Shown: positions 43,817 to 54,750, counted from the stretch's first letter. The stretch is 64,000 nucleotides of DNA from Thermohalobaculum sp038534135 (GCA_038534135.1 JBCAXJ010000010.1:1-64000); one strand, 5' to 3'. Program-made: numbers and translations. Notes: generated by a model not told the origin, from the letters alone.

Positions 43817-44884
43817 TTATTGGTGAAGCTCCGTGTCTTCGGTCTCGCTGTAGATGCGCCCATAGCGCGGCCCGAGCGAGGTCAGAATCTCGTGCCCGAT
43901 GGTTCCGGCGGATTTTGCCAGGCGATCGATGTCCTGGTTGGGACCGATGATCTCGATCATGTCGCCGGCCCGGCACTCCAGACCGGTGACATCGAGCGTG
44001 ATCAGGTCCATCGAGACACGTCCGGCCAACGGCACCGGTACGTCGCGCAGGTAGACATTGGCGCCGTGCCCCAGCGCTCGGATCAGACCGTCGGCATACC
44101 CCGCCGAGATCGTGGCGATTCGGGTCGGTCGCCGCGCCACGAAGGTCGCACCGTAGCCAACGGTTTCTCCCGGCGCGACGTCGCGCACCTGAATGACCGG
44201 GGACTCGACACGCACGACGGGGCGTGCATAGCGATAGGGCGCGCCGCCATAAAGCCCGATGCCGGGCCGGACCATGTCGAAATGGAAATCCGGGCCGAGC
44301 AGCATCCCCGCGGTGGCCGACAGGGACAGCCGGGCCTGCACCCCTTCGGTCATCTCGCAAAAGGTCTCGAGCTGCTGTTCGTTGAGCGGATCCGCCGGAT
44401 CGTCGGCATTGCCCATATGGCTCATCACCAAGTCGACACAGTCTGGCAGCCGCCCGAGCGAGGCGAATTCCTTGGCCTCCATCCCCAGACGATTCATGCC
44501 GGTGTCGAGCTGGATCGCGCAGGGCGCATCTTCGTGCTCGAACCACGTGAAGGCCTGATTGGCGCTGTTCAGCACGGGCCGCAGGTCGTGCAGGCGGTAA
44601 TCGAGCTGTTCCTCGGTCCCGTAGCCGCCCAGAATGTAGATCGCGCGGTCGTCGCCGATTGCTTCGCGCAGGGCAACGCCTTCGGCCGGCACGGCGACGA
44701 AGAAGGTCTCGACCCCGTCGCGGGCGAGCGCACGGCCAACCTCGGCGGCACCGCAGCCATAGCCGTCGCCCTTGACCACCGCCGCCGTCTCGACCTCGGG
44801 CAAGGACATGGAATCGAGCGCGACCCAATTTGCCACGAGGGCGTCGAGATCGACGGTCAGGCGCGACGTCAGCGAGGTCGGCAT
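43817..44884 (-). CDS. alr: Alanine racemase
   Basis: A 355-residue PLP enzyme making D-alanine for peptidoglycan. The PLP Lys is K38 in AVVKGDGYGCG (family usual AVVKADAYGHG, so slightly variant); the second catalytic residue is the Tyr in the VGYGATFVA segment, and the C-terminal region has RVSMDLITLDVT. The start at 44884 gives MPTSLTSRLTVDLDAL. It follows dnaB on the same strand, a common alphaproteobacterial arrangement. Confidence 0.94.
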   Translation of the reverse strand: MPTSLTSRLTVDLDALVANWVALDSMSLPEVETAAVVKGDGYGCGAAEVGRALARDGVETFFVAVPAEGVALREAIGDDRAIYILGGYGTEEQLDYRLHDLRPVLNSANQAFTWFEHEDAPCAIQLDTGMNRLGMEAKEFASLGRLPDCVDLVMSHMGNADDPADPLNEQQLETFCEMTEGVQARLSLSATAGMLLGPDFHFDMVRPGIGLYGGAPYRYARPVVRVESPVIQVRDVAPGETVGYGATFVARRPTRIATISAGYADGLIRALGHGANVYLRDVPVPLAGRVSMDLITLDVTGLECRAGDMIEIIGPNQDIDRLAKSAGTIGHEILTSLGPRYGRIYSETEDTELHQ

Positions 44885-44986
44885 CGGGTTCGGCTCCGTG
44901 CGGGCATCATCTTGATGACCATGTCTCGGGCACCCGCGCGTCGGCTTCAACCCCGTCAGGTGCGTCGAGATGGCGCCAGACCGGGG

Positions 44987-46483
44987 CTATTGGAAGTCCG
45001 CGCCGTTATATCCGCCACTGGGACCGCCGTTGTAGCTGGGCTCGCGCACCGGATCCGAGAACTTGGTGTAGATGTCCTCGAAGTGCAGATCGACCGTGCC
45101 GATGGGCCCGTGGCGCTGTTTGCCGATGATGACCTCGGCCCGCCCGTGAAGGCGTTCGGCCTTCTGCATCCAGTCCGGGAACTTGTCATCATCCTCGGGC
45201 GGCTTGAGCCGGTCATGGTAGTAGCTTTCGCGGAAGACGAACATCACGACATCCGCGTCCTGCTCGATCGATCCGGATTCGCGCAGATCCGAAAGCTGCG
45301 GGCGCTTGTCGTCGCGGCTTTCGACCTGGCGCGAAAGCTGGGAGAGCGCGATGACCGGGATGTCGAGTTCCTTGGCGATGGCCTTCAGGCCTTGCGAGAT
45401 TTCGGAGACCTCGTTCACGCGGCCCTGATCCTTGTTCGAGGCCGGGCGCAACAGTTGAAGGTAATCGACCACCAGCACGTCCAGACCGAACTGCCGCTTC
45501 AGGCGGCGCGCGCGGGCGGCAAGGCCCGAGATCGGCAGCGCGGGTGTGTCATCAATGTACAGCGGCGTGCGCTCGAGGTCCCGAGCCACTTCGAGGAAGG
45601 TGCGGAACTGATCCTCGGAAAGCTTGCCAGACAGAAGTTCGTGGCTCTTGATCCGTGCCTCGGCGGCCAGAATACGGTTGGCGAGTTGTTCCGACGACAT
45701 CTCGAGCGAAAAGAAGCCGACGACGCCGCCATCCACCGTGCCCTCGCTGCCATCGGGCTTGGTGCCCTTGCGGTGCTTGCGCGCGATGTTGAAGGCGATG
45801 TTGGTCGCGAGCGCTGTCTTGCCCATGGACGGGCGGCCCGCAAGGATCAGCAGGTCCGACGGGCGGAAGCCGCCCAGCTTGTAGTCCAACTCACCCAGGC
45901 CCGAGGAGATCCCGGCCAGCCCGCCGCCCCGCTGGAACGCGGCGTTGACCATGTTCGCGGCATCAGTCGCGGCCTTGGCGAAGGACACGAAGCCGCCTTC
46001 ATATTTGCCCTTCTCGGCGAGCGAGTAGAGCGATTGCTCTGCCTCGGTAATCTGCTCGGGCGGCTCGCTTTCATGGGAGAAGTCCGTGGCGCGCCCCTGG
46101 ATCTCGTCACCGATGCGGATCAGCTCGCGCCGCATCGACAGATCGCGGAGGATCCGGGCGTAGTCGGGCGCGGCCACGGTCGAGGTCGACGCCCCGGCCA
46201 GCCGGACCAGATAGTCGCGCCCGCCAAGCTCGGTCAGACCTTCCTCCTGCTGGAGATAGGTCGCCAAGGTGCGTTCGTCGGCGCGGACATTGCGCTGGAT
46301 CAGGCGGGTGAGCGTCTCGAAGATCTTGCCATGCACCGGATCGTAGAAGTGATGCGGCTCGATGATCGCGGCGACGCGATCGAAGATCTCGTTGTTCAGG
46401 AGCAACGCGCCCAGCAGCGCCTGCTCGGCTTCGATATTGTACGGATTAAGCCGTACGTCAGCGATCTGACTGCCGTCTGCCAT
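44987..46483 (-). CDS. dnaB: Replicative DNA helicase
   Basis: A 498-residue hexameric DnaB helicase: N-terminal domain (AEQALLGALLLNNEIFDRV), RecA-like C-terminal domain with Walker A GRPSMGKTAL, Walker B DVLVVDYLQLL, and the LSRQVESRDDKRPQLSDLRESGSIEQDADVV motif. GAGGGG precedes the ATG at 46483. The region upstream has a cluster of DnaA-box-like sequences. Confidence 0.96.
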   Translation of the reverse strand: MADGSQIADVRLNPYNIEAEQALLGALLLNNEIFDRVAAIIEPHHFYDPVHGKIFETLTRLIQRNVRADERTLATYLQQEEGLTELGGRDYLVRLAGASTSTVAAPDYARILRDLSMRRELIRIGDEIQGRATDFSHESEPPEQITEAEQSLYSLAEKGKYEGGFVSFAKAATDAANMVNAAFQRGGGLAGISSGLGELDYKLGGFRPSDLLILAGRPSMGKTALATNIAFNIARKHRKGTKPDGSEGTVDGGVVGFFSLEMSSEQLANRILAAEARIKSHELLSGKLSEDQFRTFLEVARDLERTPLYIDDTPALPISGLAARARRLKRQFGLDVLVVDYLQLLRPASNKDQGRVNEVSEISQGLKAIAKELDIPVIALSQLSRQVESRDDKRPQLSDLRESGSIEQDADVVMFVFRESYYHDRLKPPEDDDKFPDWMQKAERLHGRAEVIIGKQRHGPIGTVDLHFEDIYTKFSDPVREPSYNGGPSGGYNGADFQ

Positions 46484-46558
46484 CGTGCCCCTCGTTACTT
46501 TCACGCAGGCTTCCGGGACTAGATCTTCGCTGCGCTGTTGGGAACACCACTATATCGG

Positions 46559-46639
46559 GGATAACGCGGATAACAATGGGGATAAATCGCAACCCCCTCT
46601 GGACGCTGGATTCTTTTCCGTGGATGACTCTGTGGACAA
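46559..46639. promoter_or_regulatory. Cluster of DnaA-box-like motifs
   Basis: Three GGATAA motifs at 46559-46564, 46568-46573 and 46580-46585, with tggggataa one mismatch from tgtggataa, plus TGTGGACAA at 46631-46639, also one mismatch. They sit in the gap between dnaB and a divergent SDR gene. Possible DnaA control of dnaB; not evidence for an origin by itself. Confidence 0.35.
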
Positions 46640-46666
46640 GAACAACACTGTCACAAAACCGAGGGC

Positions 46667-47362
46667 ATGATGTCAAGAACCTGCGTGATCACCGGTGGCA
46701 CGAGTGGAATCGGTCAGGCGACGGCCGCACTTTTGCAGAGCGCGGGCTGGGCAGTGACGGTCACGGGCCTGACGCCGGAAGAACTGGAGGCGACGCCCGG
46801 TGCGGTGGCGCTGGACGTGCGTGACGGGGATGCGGTGCGGGCGTTCTTCGAGCAGTTCGAGACATTGGACGGCCTGGTCAACGCCGCCGGCATGTCCGGC
46901 ATCGAGAACGACCAGACCGATCCCGAGTGGTTCGCGACCGTGATCGACGTGAACCTGACGGGCACGATGCGCTGCTGCAAGGCGGCCTATCCGGCGCTGG
47001 TTGCATCGGGGGGTTCCGTAGTCAACATCGCGTCGATCCTGGGCTTTGTCTCGGGTCTTGGGTCACCCGCATATTCGGCGTCGAAGGCCGGGGTCGTGAA
47101 CCTGACCCGCGCGCTGGGCGCGATGTGGGCGCAGGACGGCGTGCGCGTGAACGCTGTCGCACCCGGCTATATCGAAACGCCGATGACGGAGCCTGTTCGG
47201 CAAATGAACGAGCGCGCCGCGCGCGTGATGAACCGCACGCACATGAAACGGTTCGGGCAGCCCAGCGAAGTTGCCGAGTTGATCGCCTGGCTACTCTCGG
47301 ACAAAGCGAGCTTCGTGACCGGCTCGACCCATGCGGTCGATGGCGGGTATCTGGCGACCTGA
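46667..47362 (+). CDS. SDR family oxidoreductase
   Basis: A 231-residue classical SDR: cofactor loop TGGTSGIG, NAAG, catalytic Ser in NIASILG, YSASK Tyr/Lys, and a C-terminal TGSTHAVDGGYLAT. CCGAGGG precedes tandem ATGs at 46667/46670. Substrate unknown. It is convergent with the threonine aldolase gene, which ends 14 bases away. Confidence 0.88.
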   Translation: MMSRTCVITGGTSGIGQATAALLQSAGWAVTVTGLTPEELEATPGAVALDVRDGDAVRAFFEQFETLDGLVNAAGMSGIENDQTDPEWFATVIDVNLTGTMRCCKAAYPALVASGGSVVNIASILGFVSGLGSPAYSASKAGVVNLTRALGAMWAQDGVRVNAVAPGYIETPMTEPVRQMNERAARVMNRTHMKRFGQPSEVAELIAWLLSDKASFVTGSTHAVDGGYLAT

Positions 47363-47376
47363 CGCGTTGGCGCGTC

Positions 47377-48405
47377 TCAGCCGAGAAGCTCGCCGAAGGC
47401 ATCCAGCAGCGTGTCGGCCTGCGCGGCATCCACGTCGAGATGGGTGACCACGCGCATCCGATGCCTGCCAAGGGCACCGACCCTGATACCCTTCTCGCCC
47501 ATGCTGGCCACGACGGCATCCGCCTCGGGCCCATCGGGGGCCAGGTCGAAGATGACGATGTTGGTGTCCACCGGCAGAACCGCCTTCACGCCCGACAGCG
47601 CCGCCAGCCGAGTGCCGACTGACTGCGCCAGAGCATGATCTTCGGCCAGACGGTCAATGGTGTGGTCAAGTGCGTAGAGGCACATGGTCGCCAGCACGCC
47701 CGACTGGCGCATTGCACCGCCCCAGCGCTGTTTTAGCCGCCAAGCCTCGTCGATGAAGTCCTTGCTGCCCGCCAGGACCGCGCCAACCGGACAGCCGAGC
47801 CCCTTGGTGAAGTCGAGCCAGACACTGTCGCAGAGCCCGCCCCAGGTGGAGGCCTCGACCCCCGAGGCGACCACGGCGTTCATCAGGCGCGCACCGTCCA
47901 GGTGCACGGCAAGCCCGCCCGACCGGCCAGCCTCGATCACGGCTTTGAAGCGGTCCAGCGGCCAGACGGCACCGCCGCCGAAATTCATCGTCTGCTCGAG
48001 CGAGAGCAACCGGCTGCGCGGTTCGTACCGCGAGCCCGAGCGCAGGGCACCGGTCACATCCGCCGCATCGAACTGGCCGTTCCCGCCGTCGAGCATGTGC
48101 ATCATCACGCCCGAGAACGCCGCCGGACCGCCGCCTTCCGCTGTGATGATGTGGCTGAGCCGGTGACAGATCACCTCGTCACCGGGGCGAGTGTGGGCCG
48201 CGATGGCGATCTCGTTACAGATGGTCCCCGACGGCATGAAGACCGCCGCCTCGTGCCCCAACAGATCGGCAACACGGTCGCAAAGCCGAAGGGTCGTCGG
48301 GTCACGCCCGCTCTGTTCGTCGCCGGTTTCGGCCGTCAGGACCGTCTCCAGCATTGCCCGGCTGGGCCGCGTCTGGGTGTCGGAGTAAAAATTGCAGCGT
48401 TCCAT
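47377..48405 (-). CDS. ltaE: Low-specificity L-threonine aldolase family protein
   Basis: A 342-residue PLP-dependent aldolase of the beta-eliminating lyase family, cleaving threonine or allo-threonine to glycine and acetaldehyde. It has FYSDTQTRPS at the start, HLDGARL (cofactor-proximal Asp), and the PLP Lys in DFTKGLGCPVGAVL. The start at 48405 gives MERCNFYSD, the family form. Confidence 0.92.
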   Translation of the reverse strand: MERCNFYSDTQTRPSRAMLETVLTAETGDEQSGRDPTTLRLCDRVADLLGHEAAVFMPSGTICNEIAIAAHTRPGDEVICHRLSHIITAEGGGPAAFSGVMMHMLDGGNGQFDAADVTGALRSGSRYEPRSRLLSLEQTMNFGGGAVWPLDRFKAVIEAGRSGGLAVHLDGARLMNAVVASGVEASTWGGLCDSVWLDFTKGLGCPVGAVLAGSKDFIDEAWRLKQRWGGAMRQSGVLATMCLYALDHTIDRLAEDHALAQSVGTRLAALSGVKAVLPVDTNIVIFDLAPDGPEADAVVASMGEKGIRVGALGRHRMRVVTHLDVDAAQADTLLDAFGELLG

Positions 48406-48532
48406 GGGGGGTGACCTGTCAGGAGATTCGTTGCCTGCACCCTGCCCAAAAGAAAAACGGCGCGCCAGTGGTGACATGGCGGGGGTCGAGAGACGGGGGG
48501 AAGGCGCTGGTTCGAACATCTTCGCCCGAAAT

Positions 48533-48560
48533 AAAAAAGGCGCGCCACCCGGGCGCGCCT
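48533..48560 (-). terminator. Rho-independent terminator of the rpsF-rpsR-rplI operon
   Basis: ggcgcgcc at 48539-48546 pairs with ggcgcgcc at 48552-48559, and the minus strand continues into a run of six T (48533-48538). It lies 30 bases past the rplI stop. Confidence 0.88.
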
Positions 48561-48588
48561 TTGTGTTCGTGGGTCGGTATCGCGCGGA

Positions 48589-49227
48589 TTACGCGCGCGG
48601 ATCGTCCGTGCCGTCGGCTTCGATGACGGGTGCCGGGCCATCGCCCGCCTCGCCATCTTCGTCGTCGCCGGCCGCACCGCCGACATCGTCGAACAGTTCG
48701 GCAATATCGAACTCGGCCTCGGCCTCTTCCTCGGCGCGGAGTTCCTGGATGGACTTGCCGCTGGCCTGGATTTCGGCCTCTTCAGGCGTCCGGGCGACGT
48801 TGATCGTGATATCGACCGACACTTCCGGGTGCAGAACAACCTGCATCAAATGCAGGCCAAGCTCCTTGACCGGACGCGCGAGCACGATCTGACGCTTGTC
48901 GACCGTGAACCCGCCCTCGGTCGCGGCCTCGGCCGCATCCCGTGCTGTGACCGATCCGTAAAGCGCACCGGCCTCGGAGGCCGAGCGGATCACGACGAAC
49001 TGCTGACCGTCGAGCTTGTCGCCGATAACTTCGGCTTCCTGACGCTGCTCGAGGTTTGTTGCCTCGAGCTGGGCACGCCGGGCTTCAAAGCTTGCGATGT
49101 TGGCCTTGGTCGCCCGCAGGGCCTTGGATTGCGGCAGCAGAAAGTTGCGCGCGTACCCGTCCTTGACGGTTACGACATCGCCCATCTGCCCCAGCTTGGC
49201 GACCCGTTCGAGAAGTACAACTTCCAT
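48589..49227 (-). CDS. rplI: 50S ribosomal protein L9
   Basis: A 212-residue L9. The N-terminal domain (EVVLLERVAKLGQMGDVVTVKDGYARNFLLP) and the C-terminal domain (HPEVSVDITINVARTPEEAE) are typical; about 50 extra acidic residues at the end (AEEEAEAEFDIAELFDD...) make it longer than the ~150 residues of E. coli L9, as often seen in Rhodobacterales. Operon with rpsR and rpsF. Confidence 0.97.
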   Translation of the reverse strand: MEVVLLERVAKLGQMGDVVTVKDGYARNFLLPQSKALRATKANIASFEARRAQLEATNLEQRQEAEVIGDKLDGQQFVVIRSASEAGALYGSVTARDAAEAATEGGFTVDKRQIVLARPVKELGLHLMQVVLHPEVSVDITINVARTPEEAEIQASGKSIQELRAEEEAEAEFDIAELFDDVGGAAGDDEDGEAGDGPAPVIEADGTDDPRA

Positions 49228-49238
49228 GATGGATCTCC

Positions 49239-49466
49239 TTACTGCACGGCGTAGGGCAGCAGGGCGAGGAACCGCGCACGCTTGATGGCGCGGCTGAGTT
49301 CACGCTGCTTTTTGGACGAGACGGCGGTGATGCGGCTGGGCACGATCTTGCCACGCTCGGAAATGTAGCGCTGCAGCAGCTTGACGTCCTTGTAGTCGAT
49401 CGTCGGGGCGTTCTGACCGGAGAACGGGCAGGACTTGCGGCGGCGGAAAAACGGTTTGCGAGCCAT
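49239..49466 (-). CDS. rpsR: 30S ribosomal protein S18
   Basis: A 75-residue S18 with the family pattern RRRKSCPFSGQNAPTIDYKDV and ISERGKIVPSRITAVSSKKQRELSRAIKRARFLALLP. It lies between rpsF and rplI on the same strand, the standard order. S6 binds it as a dimer partner in the small subunit. Confidence 0.98.
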   Translation of the reverse strand: MARKPFFRRRKSCPFSGQNAPTIDYKDVKLLQRYISERGKIVPSRITAVSSKKQRELSRAIKRARFLALLPYAVQ

Positions 49467-49472
49467 GTCTGA

Positions 49473-49928
49473 TTACTCCTCGCGGCGGGGCGGACGGTCG
49501 TCGTCACGACGGGGCGGGCGGTCATCGCGGTCGCGGCGGGGCGGACGGTCGTCGCGGTCACGGCGGTCGCCACGATCACGGCCACCGCGGCGGTCGTCAC
49601 GGCTGTTCTTGGCGGTGATGACGGCGGACGGGCCTTCCTCGTGCTTTTCGACCTTGACGGTCATGACCCGCATGATGTCCTCGTGGATGCGCATCAGGCG
49701 CTCCATCTCATGGACGGCAGGCGACGGGCTGTCGGATTTCATGAACCCGTAATGACCCTTGCGGTTCTTGTTGATCTTGTAGGACATTGTCCGCAGGCCC
49801 CAGTATTCGGTGCCTTCGATCTTCCCGCCATTGTCGGTCAATACCTGTCCGAAGTGCTCGATCAGCCCTTCGGCTTGCGTGTTCGACAGATCCTGTCGCG
49901 CAATGAAAACATGCTCGTAAAGCGGCAT
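49473..49928 (-). CDS. rpsF: 30S ribosomal protein S6
   Basis: A 151-residue S6. Residues 1 to ~105 match S6 (LYEHVFIARQDLS, YKINKNRKGHYGFM). The last ~45 residues are an Arg/Asp/Pro-rich low-complexity tail with repeated DRDDRPPRR-like units, encoded by a GC-rich imperfect tandem repeat at 49490-49590. The ATG at 49928 is preceded by GAGGTGAG. Confidence 0.96.
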   Translation of the reverse strand: MPLYEHVFIARQDLSNTQAEGLIEHFGQVLTDNGGKIEGTEYWGLRTMSYKINKNRKGHYGFMKSDSPSPAVHEMERLMRIHEDIMRVMTVKVEKHEEGPSAVITAKNSRDDRRGGRDRGDRRDRDDRPPRRDRDDRPPRRDDDRPPRREE

Positions 49929-50082
49929 GCTCACCTCATATGTCAGGCGTGCTTCAAAATACGGGGGTCAAGCTCCCGATACCCGTATACGAGAGGCAAC
50001 GCGGTCAAGTGCTCTCGGGAGAGAGGCGCCTATACGCAGAACGGGGTCGGAAGGCAAGGGAAATCGCTGGGCTGCGCGGGCA

Positions 50083-51735
<1,653 letters not shown>

Positions 51736-51807
51736 GGGGAAGGTCTCGCGTAGATCGGGCTTTGCGCCAACGTCTCATCTTAGCCCGCCCGGAGCAACGC
51801 CCACGTA

Positions 51808-52263
51808 TCAGATCAACAAGCCATAGGCGCCTTCGTGCTTGAGCAACGCGATTTTCGTTTCAACACCGCCGGGGGCCGAGAACCCGCCCAACCCGCTGGC
51901 ACCAACCACACGGTGACACGGAATGATCACCGGGATCGAGTTCCGCCCGCAGGCGTTTCCGACCGGTTGAGGCATCGAGCCCAGGTCGCGGGCGATCTCG
52001 CCGTATTCGCGGGTCTGGCCGAACGGGATCGCAAGCATCGCGTCGCACACGCTTTGCTGAAACGCATCGCCATCAGGTTTCAGGGGCAGGTTAAACTCAC
52101 TGAGTTCGTTGCGGAAATAGGCCTTAAGTTGACGCTCGGCCTCACGCAGAGCGGGCGTGTCGTCGTGATGCTCGGCCTTGGACCAGGAGACTGCCGTCAC
52201 GTGATCTTTATCTTCGCGCACCACAAGGCGCCCGAGCGGCGTGTCGACAGATCGCTGAAACAC
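51808..52263 (-). CDS. ogt: Methylated-DNA--protein-cysteine methyltransferase
   Basis: A 151-residue Ogt/MGMT repair protein. The active-site motif IPCHRVVG is present, preceded by the DNA-binding helix-turn-helix (FGQTREYGEIARDLG) and NACGRN. It removes O6-alkyl groups from guanine in one suicide reaction. It begins with GTG directly after the TAG of a small open frame, so its translation is probably coupled to that frame. Confidence 0.94.
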   Translation of the reverse strand: MFQRSVDTPLGRLVVREDKDHVTAVSWSKAEHHDDTPALREAERQLKAYFRNELSEFNLPLKPDGDAFQQSVCDAMLAIPFGQTREYGEIARDLGSMPQPVGNACGRNSIPVIIPCHRVVGASGLGGFSAPGGVETKIALLKHEGAYGLLI

Positions 52264-52425
52264 CTAACTGCCGGAGTAGGATACCGGCCGGCCCTCGAGA
52301 ATGATCTGAACGCCTGGCGCAATCACGGTGAAATCGCCAAAAAGCGCGTGTTCTGTAAACTCGGATACACTGCCGCTCGCGGTCTCACCGCCAGCGCTCT
52401 CACCTTCGTCAAAGTTGTCGCTCAC
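52264..52425 (-). CDS. Candidate small protein (53 aa), GTG start, upstream of ogt
   Basis: Reads MSDNFDEGESAGGETASGSV at its start and ends FGDFTVIAPGVQIILEGRP-VSYSGS. GGGAG lies six bases before the GTG. An in-frame TAG five codons upstream blocks any longer form. The TAG stop abuts the ogt GTG (TAGGTG). Acidic N-terminus, then a beta-rich hydrophobic half. No known family. It could be a real small protein or a leader that couples ogt translation. Confidence 0.42.
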   Translation of the reverse strand: MSDNFDEGESAGGETASGSVSEFTEHALFGDFTVIAPGVQIILEGRPVSYSGS

Positions 52426-52643
52426 TTTGAACTCCCACGTCTACCCCAGCTATATACAGTACCCTATGCAACAGGGATCACTCAACCACAGATTTTCCCT
52501 AAATTTCAAGCAGATACTTCACCTCTGTAAGAGATATATCTCGCACTCGCACACTTGACGGGCGCATCGTTCGTTTTGAAAAGGGCGGGAAAGAATCAGA
52601 ACCGGGACCGCGGTACGGGCCCACACCGCTGGAGAAGCTTGAT

Positions 52644-53411
52644 ATGCTGGCACTGCCGAAGACACCCTCGTTCCGGTTGGAGGGTCGCAAAGCGCTGGTG
52701 ACCGGCGCGTCCTCGGGCATCGGCCTGGCCTGTGCTGCGGCGATTGCCGACGCTGGTGCCCACACCGTTCTGGCGGCACGGCGGAAACCAGCGTTGGAGA
52801 CTGCGGTCGAGGCGATCCGCGACGCGGGTGGCACAGCGGACGTGGCTGTGTTGGATGTGGCGGATCTGGAGGCCGTTGACAGCGTTCTGGCAGAGCACGG
52901 GCCGTTCGACATCCTTGTCAATTCTGCCGGGCTGGCGAAGCACACGCCGACGATGGAGTCGGTGCCAGAGGATTTCGATCTGGTTTCGGACCTGAACTTC
53001 AAGGGCGCCTATTTTCTGACCCAGAAGGTCGCGAAAGGGTTGATCGATGCCGGGAAGCCGGGCTCGCTGATCAACATCTCGAGCCAGATGGGCCATGTCG
53101 GCGGGCAAGAACGCGCGATCTATTGTGGCACCAAGCACGCGGTCGAGGGGTTCACCAAGGCGATGTCGATCGAGTTCGGCCCACACGGCATCCGCGTCAA
53201 CACGGTCGGGCCGACCTTCATCAAGACGCCGCTGACCGAGCCGACCTTTGCCCGTCCAGAGCTGAAGGCCTGGGTCGAGGAGAAGATCAAGCTCGGCCGG
53301 ATCGGGGAGGTTGAAGACATCATGGGCGTCGTGGTGTTCTTGGCCTCGGACGCCGCCGCGCTCATCACCGGAACGCACATCATTGTCGATGGCGGCTGGA
53401 CGGCGGATTGA
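52644..53411 (+). CDS. SDR family oxidoreductase
   Basis: A 255-residue classical SDR, glucose 1-dehydrogenase-like: TGASSGIG, NSAG, catalytic Ser in NISSQMG, YCGTK, and ALITGTHIIVDGGW at the end. GGAG lies before the ATG. Substrate unknown. The next gene starts 5 bases after the stop. Confidence 0.88.
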   Translation: MLALPKTPSFRLEGRKALVTGASSGIGLACAAAIADAGAHTVLAARRKPALETAVEAIRDAGGTADVAVLDVADLEAVDSVLAEHGPFDILVNSAGLAKHTPTMESVPEDFDLVSDLNFKGAYFLTQKVAKGLIDAGKPGSLINISSQMGHVGGQERAIYCGTKHAVEGFTKAMSIEFGPHGIRVNTVGPTFIKTPLTEPTFARPELKAWVEEKIKLGRIGEVEDIMGVVVFLASDAAALITGTHIIVDGGWTAD

Positions 53412-53416
53412 ACTGA

Positions 53417-53827
53417 ATGTCCGAAGATCTAACCCCAAACTTCGGATCCTCAGACGCCGCTTATCGGTGGTTGATTGATCAACTCGCGGACTTCGCGCGC
53501 GTCGATGACGCGGCAGATCGAATCCGGAAGAACGGCCATCTCGAACGATTGAACGATCAAGATCTCCCGCTTGAACCAGAAGAAGCGCGGCGGAAGGAGT
53601 TCATGCTCTCGCTGAATGCTGATCAGCGCGAAGCTATCGTCTCTGTGCTATCGGTTTGCCGTCAAGAAGTTGCGCATTCTGTTGCAACCTTCCTGGATGA
53701 ACGCATGACGCTTAATGAGATGCAGGTCTCTATTAATGGCGTTGAGCTTGGTGAGAGTCCGTATGTCAGCTATCATTTCGATCTGATTTGTCGGCTTGAA
53801 GGCGACGAATGGCCCGATCAAGGTTGA
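53417..53827 (+). CDS. Hypothetical protein
   Basis: A 136-residue acidic, largely helical protein I do not recognise (YRWLIDQLADFARVDDAADR; NADQREAIVSVLSVCRQEVAH; ending LICRLEGDEWPDQG). Base use is less GC-rich than its neighbours, e.g. several AT-ending codons near 53650-53750, which suggests an acquired gene. It is 5 bases after the SDR stop and may be cotranscribed. Confidence 0.65.
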   Translation: MSEDLTPNFGSSDAAYRWLIDQLADFARVDDAADRIRKNGHLERLNDQDLPLEPEEARRKEFMLSLNADQREAIVSVLSVCRQEVAHSVATFLDERMTLNEMQVSINGVELGESPYVSYHFDLICRLEGDEWPDQG

Positions 53828-53833
53828 GAAAAT

Positions 53834-54622
53834 TTACGTTGGCGTAAACCTGAGCGACAGGCAGGACATGCCGCCATCGAGCTTGGCGGCTTCGGAGTTG
53901 CCGATTTCCCGGACGGTGTAGCCCGCGTCGGCCAGCCGGTCCCGCGTCCGCGGGAAGCCCGCCGGGAACAGCACGAGGTCGTTGAAGCGGATCGCATTGG
54001 CGCAGGCCTCTTCGCCCTCGGCGGTGTGGATCACGCGGTAATCTTTAAAGCAGCCAGAGGCATCCAGGCGCGGGGTCGCAAGGATCGTTTCGTGATCCAT
54101 AAGCGAACAATCGGTCTTGAAGTGCAAAACGCCCAGCGGGGTTTCGACCTCGCGCACTTCATGGCCAAACGCCTCTGTCAGGCGGGTCAGTTCAGCCACC
54201 CCGTCGGAGTCCGTGCGTGCCGATCGCCCGACGAGTATCTCGTGACCGGTGACCAAGATATCACCGCCTTCGATGAACCCGTTCGAGATGGTCAATACAG
54301 TGCTGTAAAGGTCGTCTAGACAAGGTTTCATAGCTGCAGCCTCGCCCAGCCGTGATGGTGCGCCCGGGCGCATGATGATCGCGCATTCCGGCAGGCAGAG
54401 CGCTGCATCCTCGACGAAGCATGAATCCGGGAACGCCTCCAACGCCGGAAGCACGGTGACCTCGGCCCCGGTCTCGCGCAGTGCGGCGACATAATCGGCA
54501 AGATCCTGCCGGAACCGGGCAAGATCCGGCGCGCCGGTATCGACCGCGCGCAATCCACCAGTGGCACTGTCGGCGATCTCGCGCACAACCGCATGGGTAA
54601 ACCGATATGACCGCTCGCTCAT
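53834..54622 (-). CDS. ddaH: Dimethylarginine dimethylaminohydrolase (DDAH)
   Basis: A 262-residue guanidine-modifying enzyme that hydrolyses asymmetric dimethylarginine to citrulline and dimethylamine. Catalytic residues can be placed: the acidic SCFVEDAA segment, His in LHFKTDCSLMD, and the C-terminal Cys in GGMSCLSLRF. The start at 54622 gives MSERSYRFTHAVVRE, the family form. It is divergent from potF. Free arginine deiminase activity is an alternative. Confidence 0.9.
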   Translation of the reverse strand: MSERSYRFTHAVVREIADSATGGLRAVDTGAPDLARFRQDLADYVAALRETGAEVTVLPALEAFPDSCFVEDAALCLPECAIIMRPGAPSRLGEAAAMKPCLDDLYSTVLTISNGFIEGGDILVTGHEILVGRSARTDSDGVAELTRLTEAFGHEVREVETPLGVLHFKTDCSLMDHETILATPRLDASGCFKDYRVIHTAEGEEACANAIRFNDLVLFPAGFPRTRDRLADAGYTVREIGNSEAAKLDGGMSCLSLRFTPT

Positions 54623-54750
54623 GTTTCGTTCCACTGTGACCGTGCTTCACCATGCATTTCCTTGAAAATCACCCGCAGCGCAAGAACATGGGCTCAGACC
54701 CGAATCATCGAGGTGCGCACAACCAAGCGTACCCGGACAGCGAGGACAAC

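Noticed and set aside
43451..46522. 1023-codon open frame on the plus strand
   Set aside because: It lies antisense to DUF2927, alr and dnaB, which have clear motifs; the frame is open only because of high GC and codon bias.
49490..49590. GC-rich tandem repeats, possible CRISPR or slippage array
   Set aside because: They are in frame in the low-complexity tail of S6, are imperfect and have no spacers.
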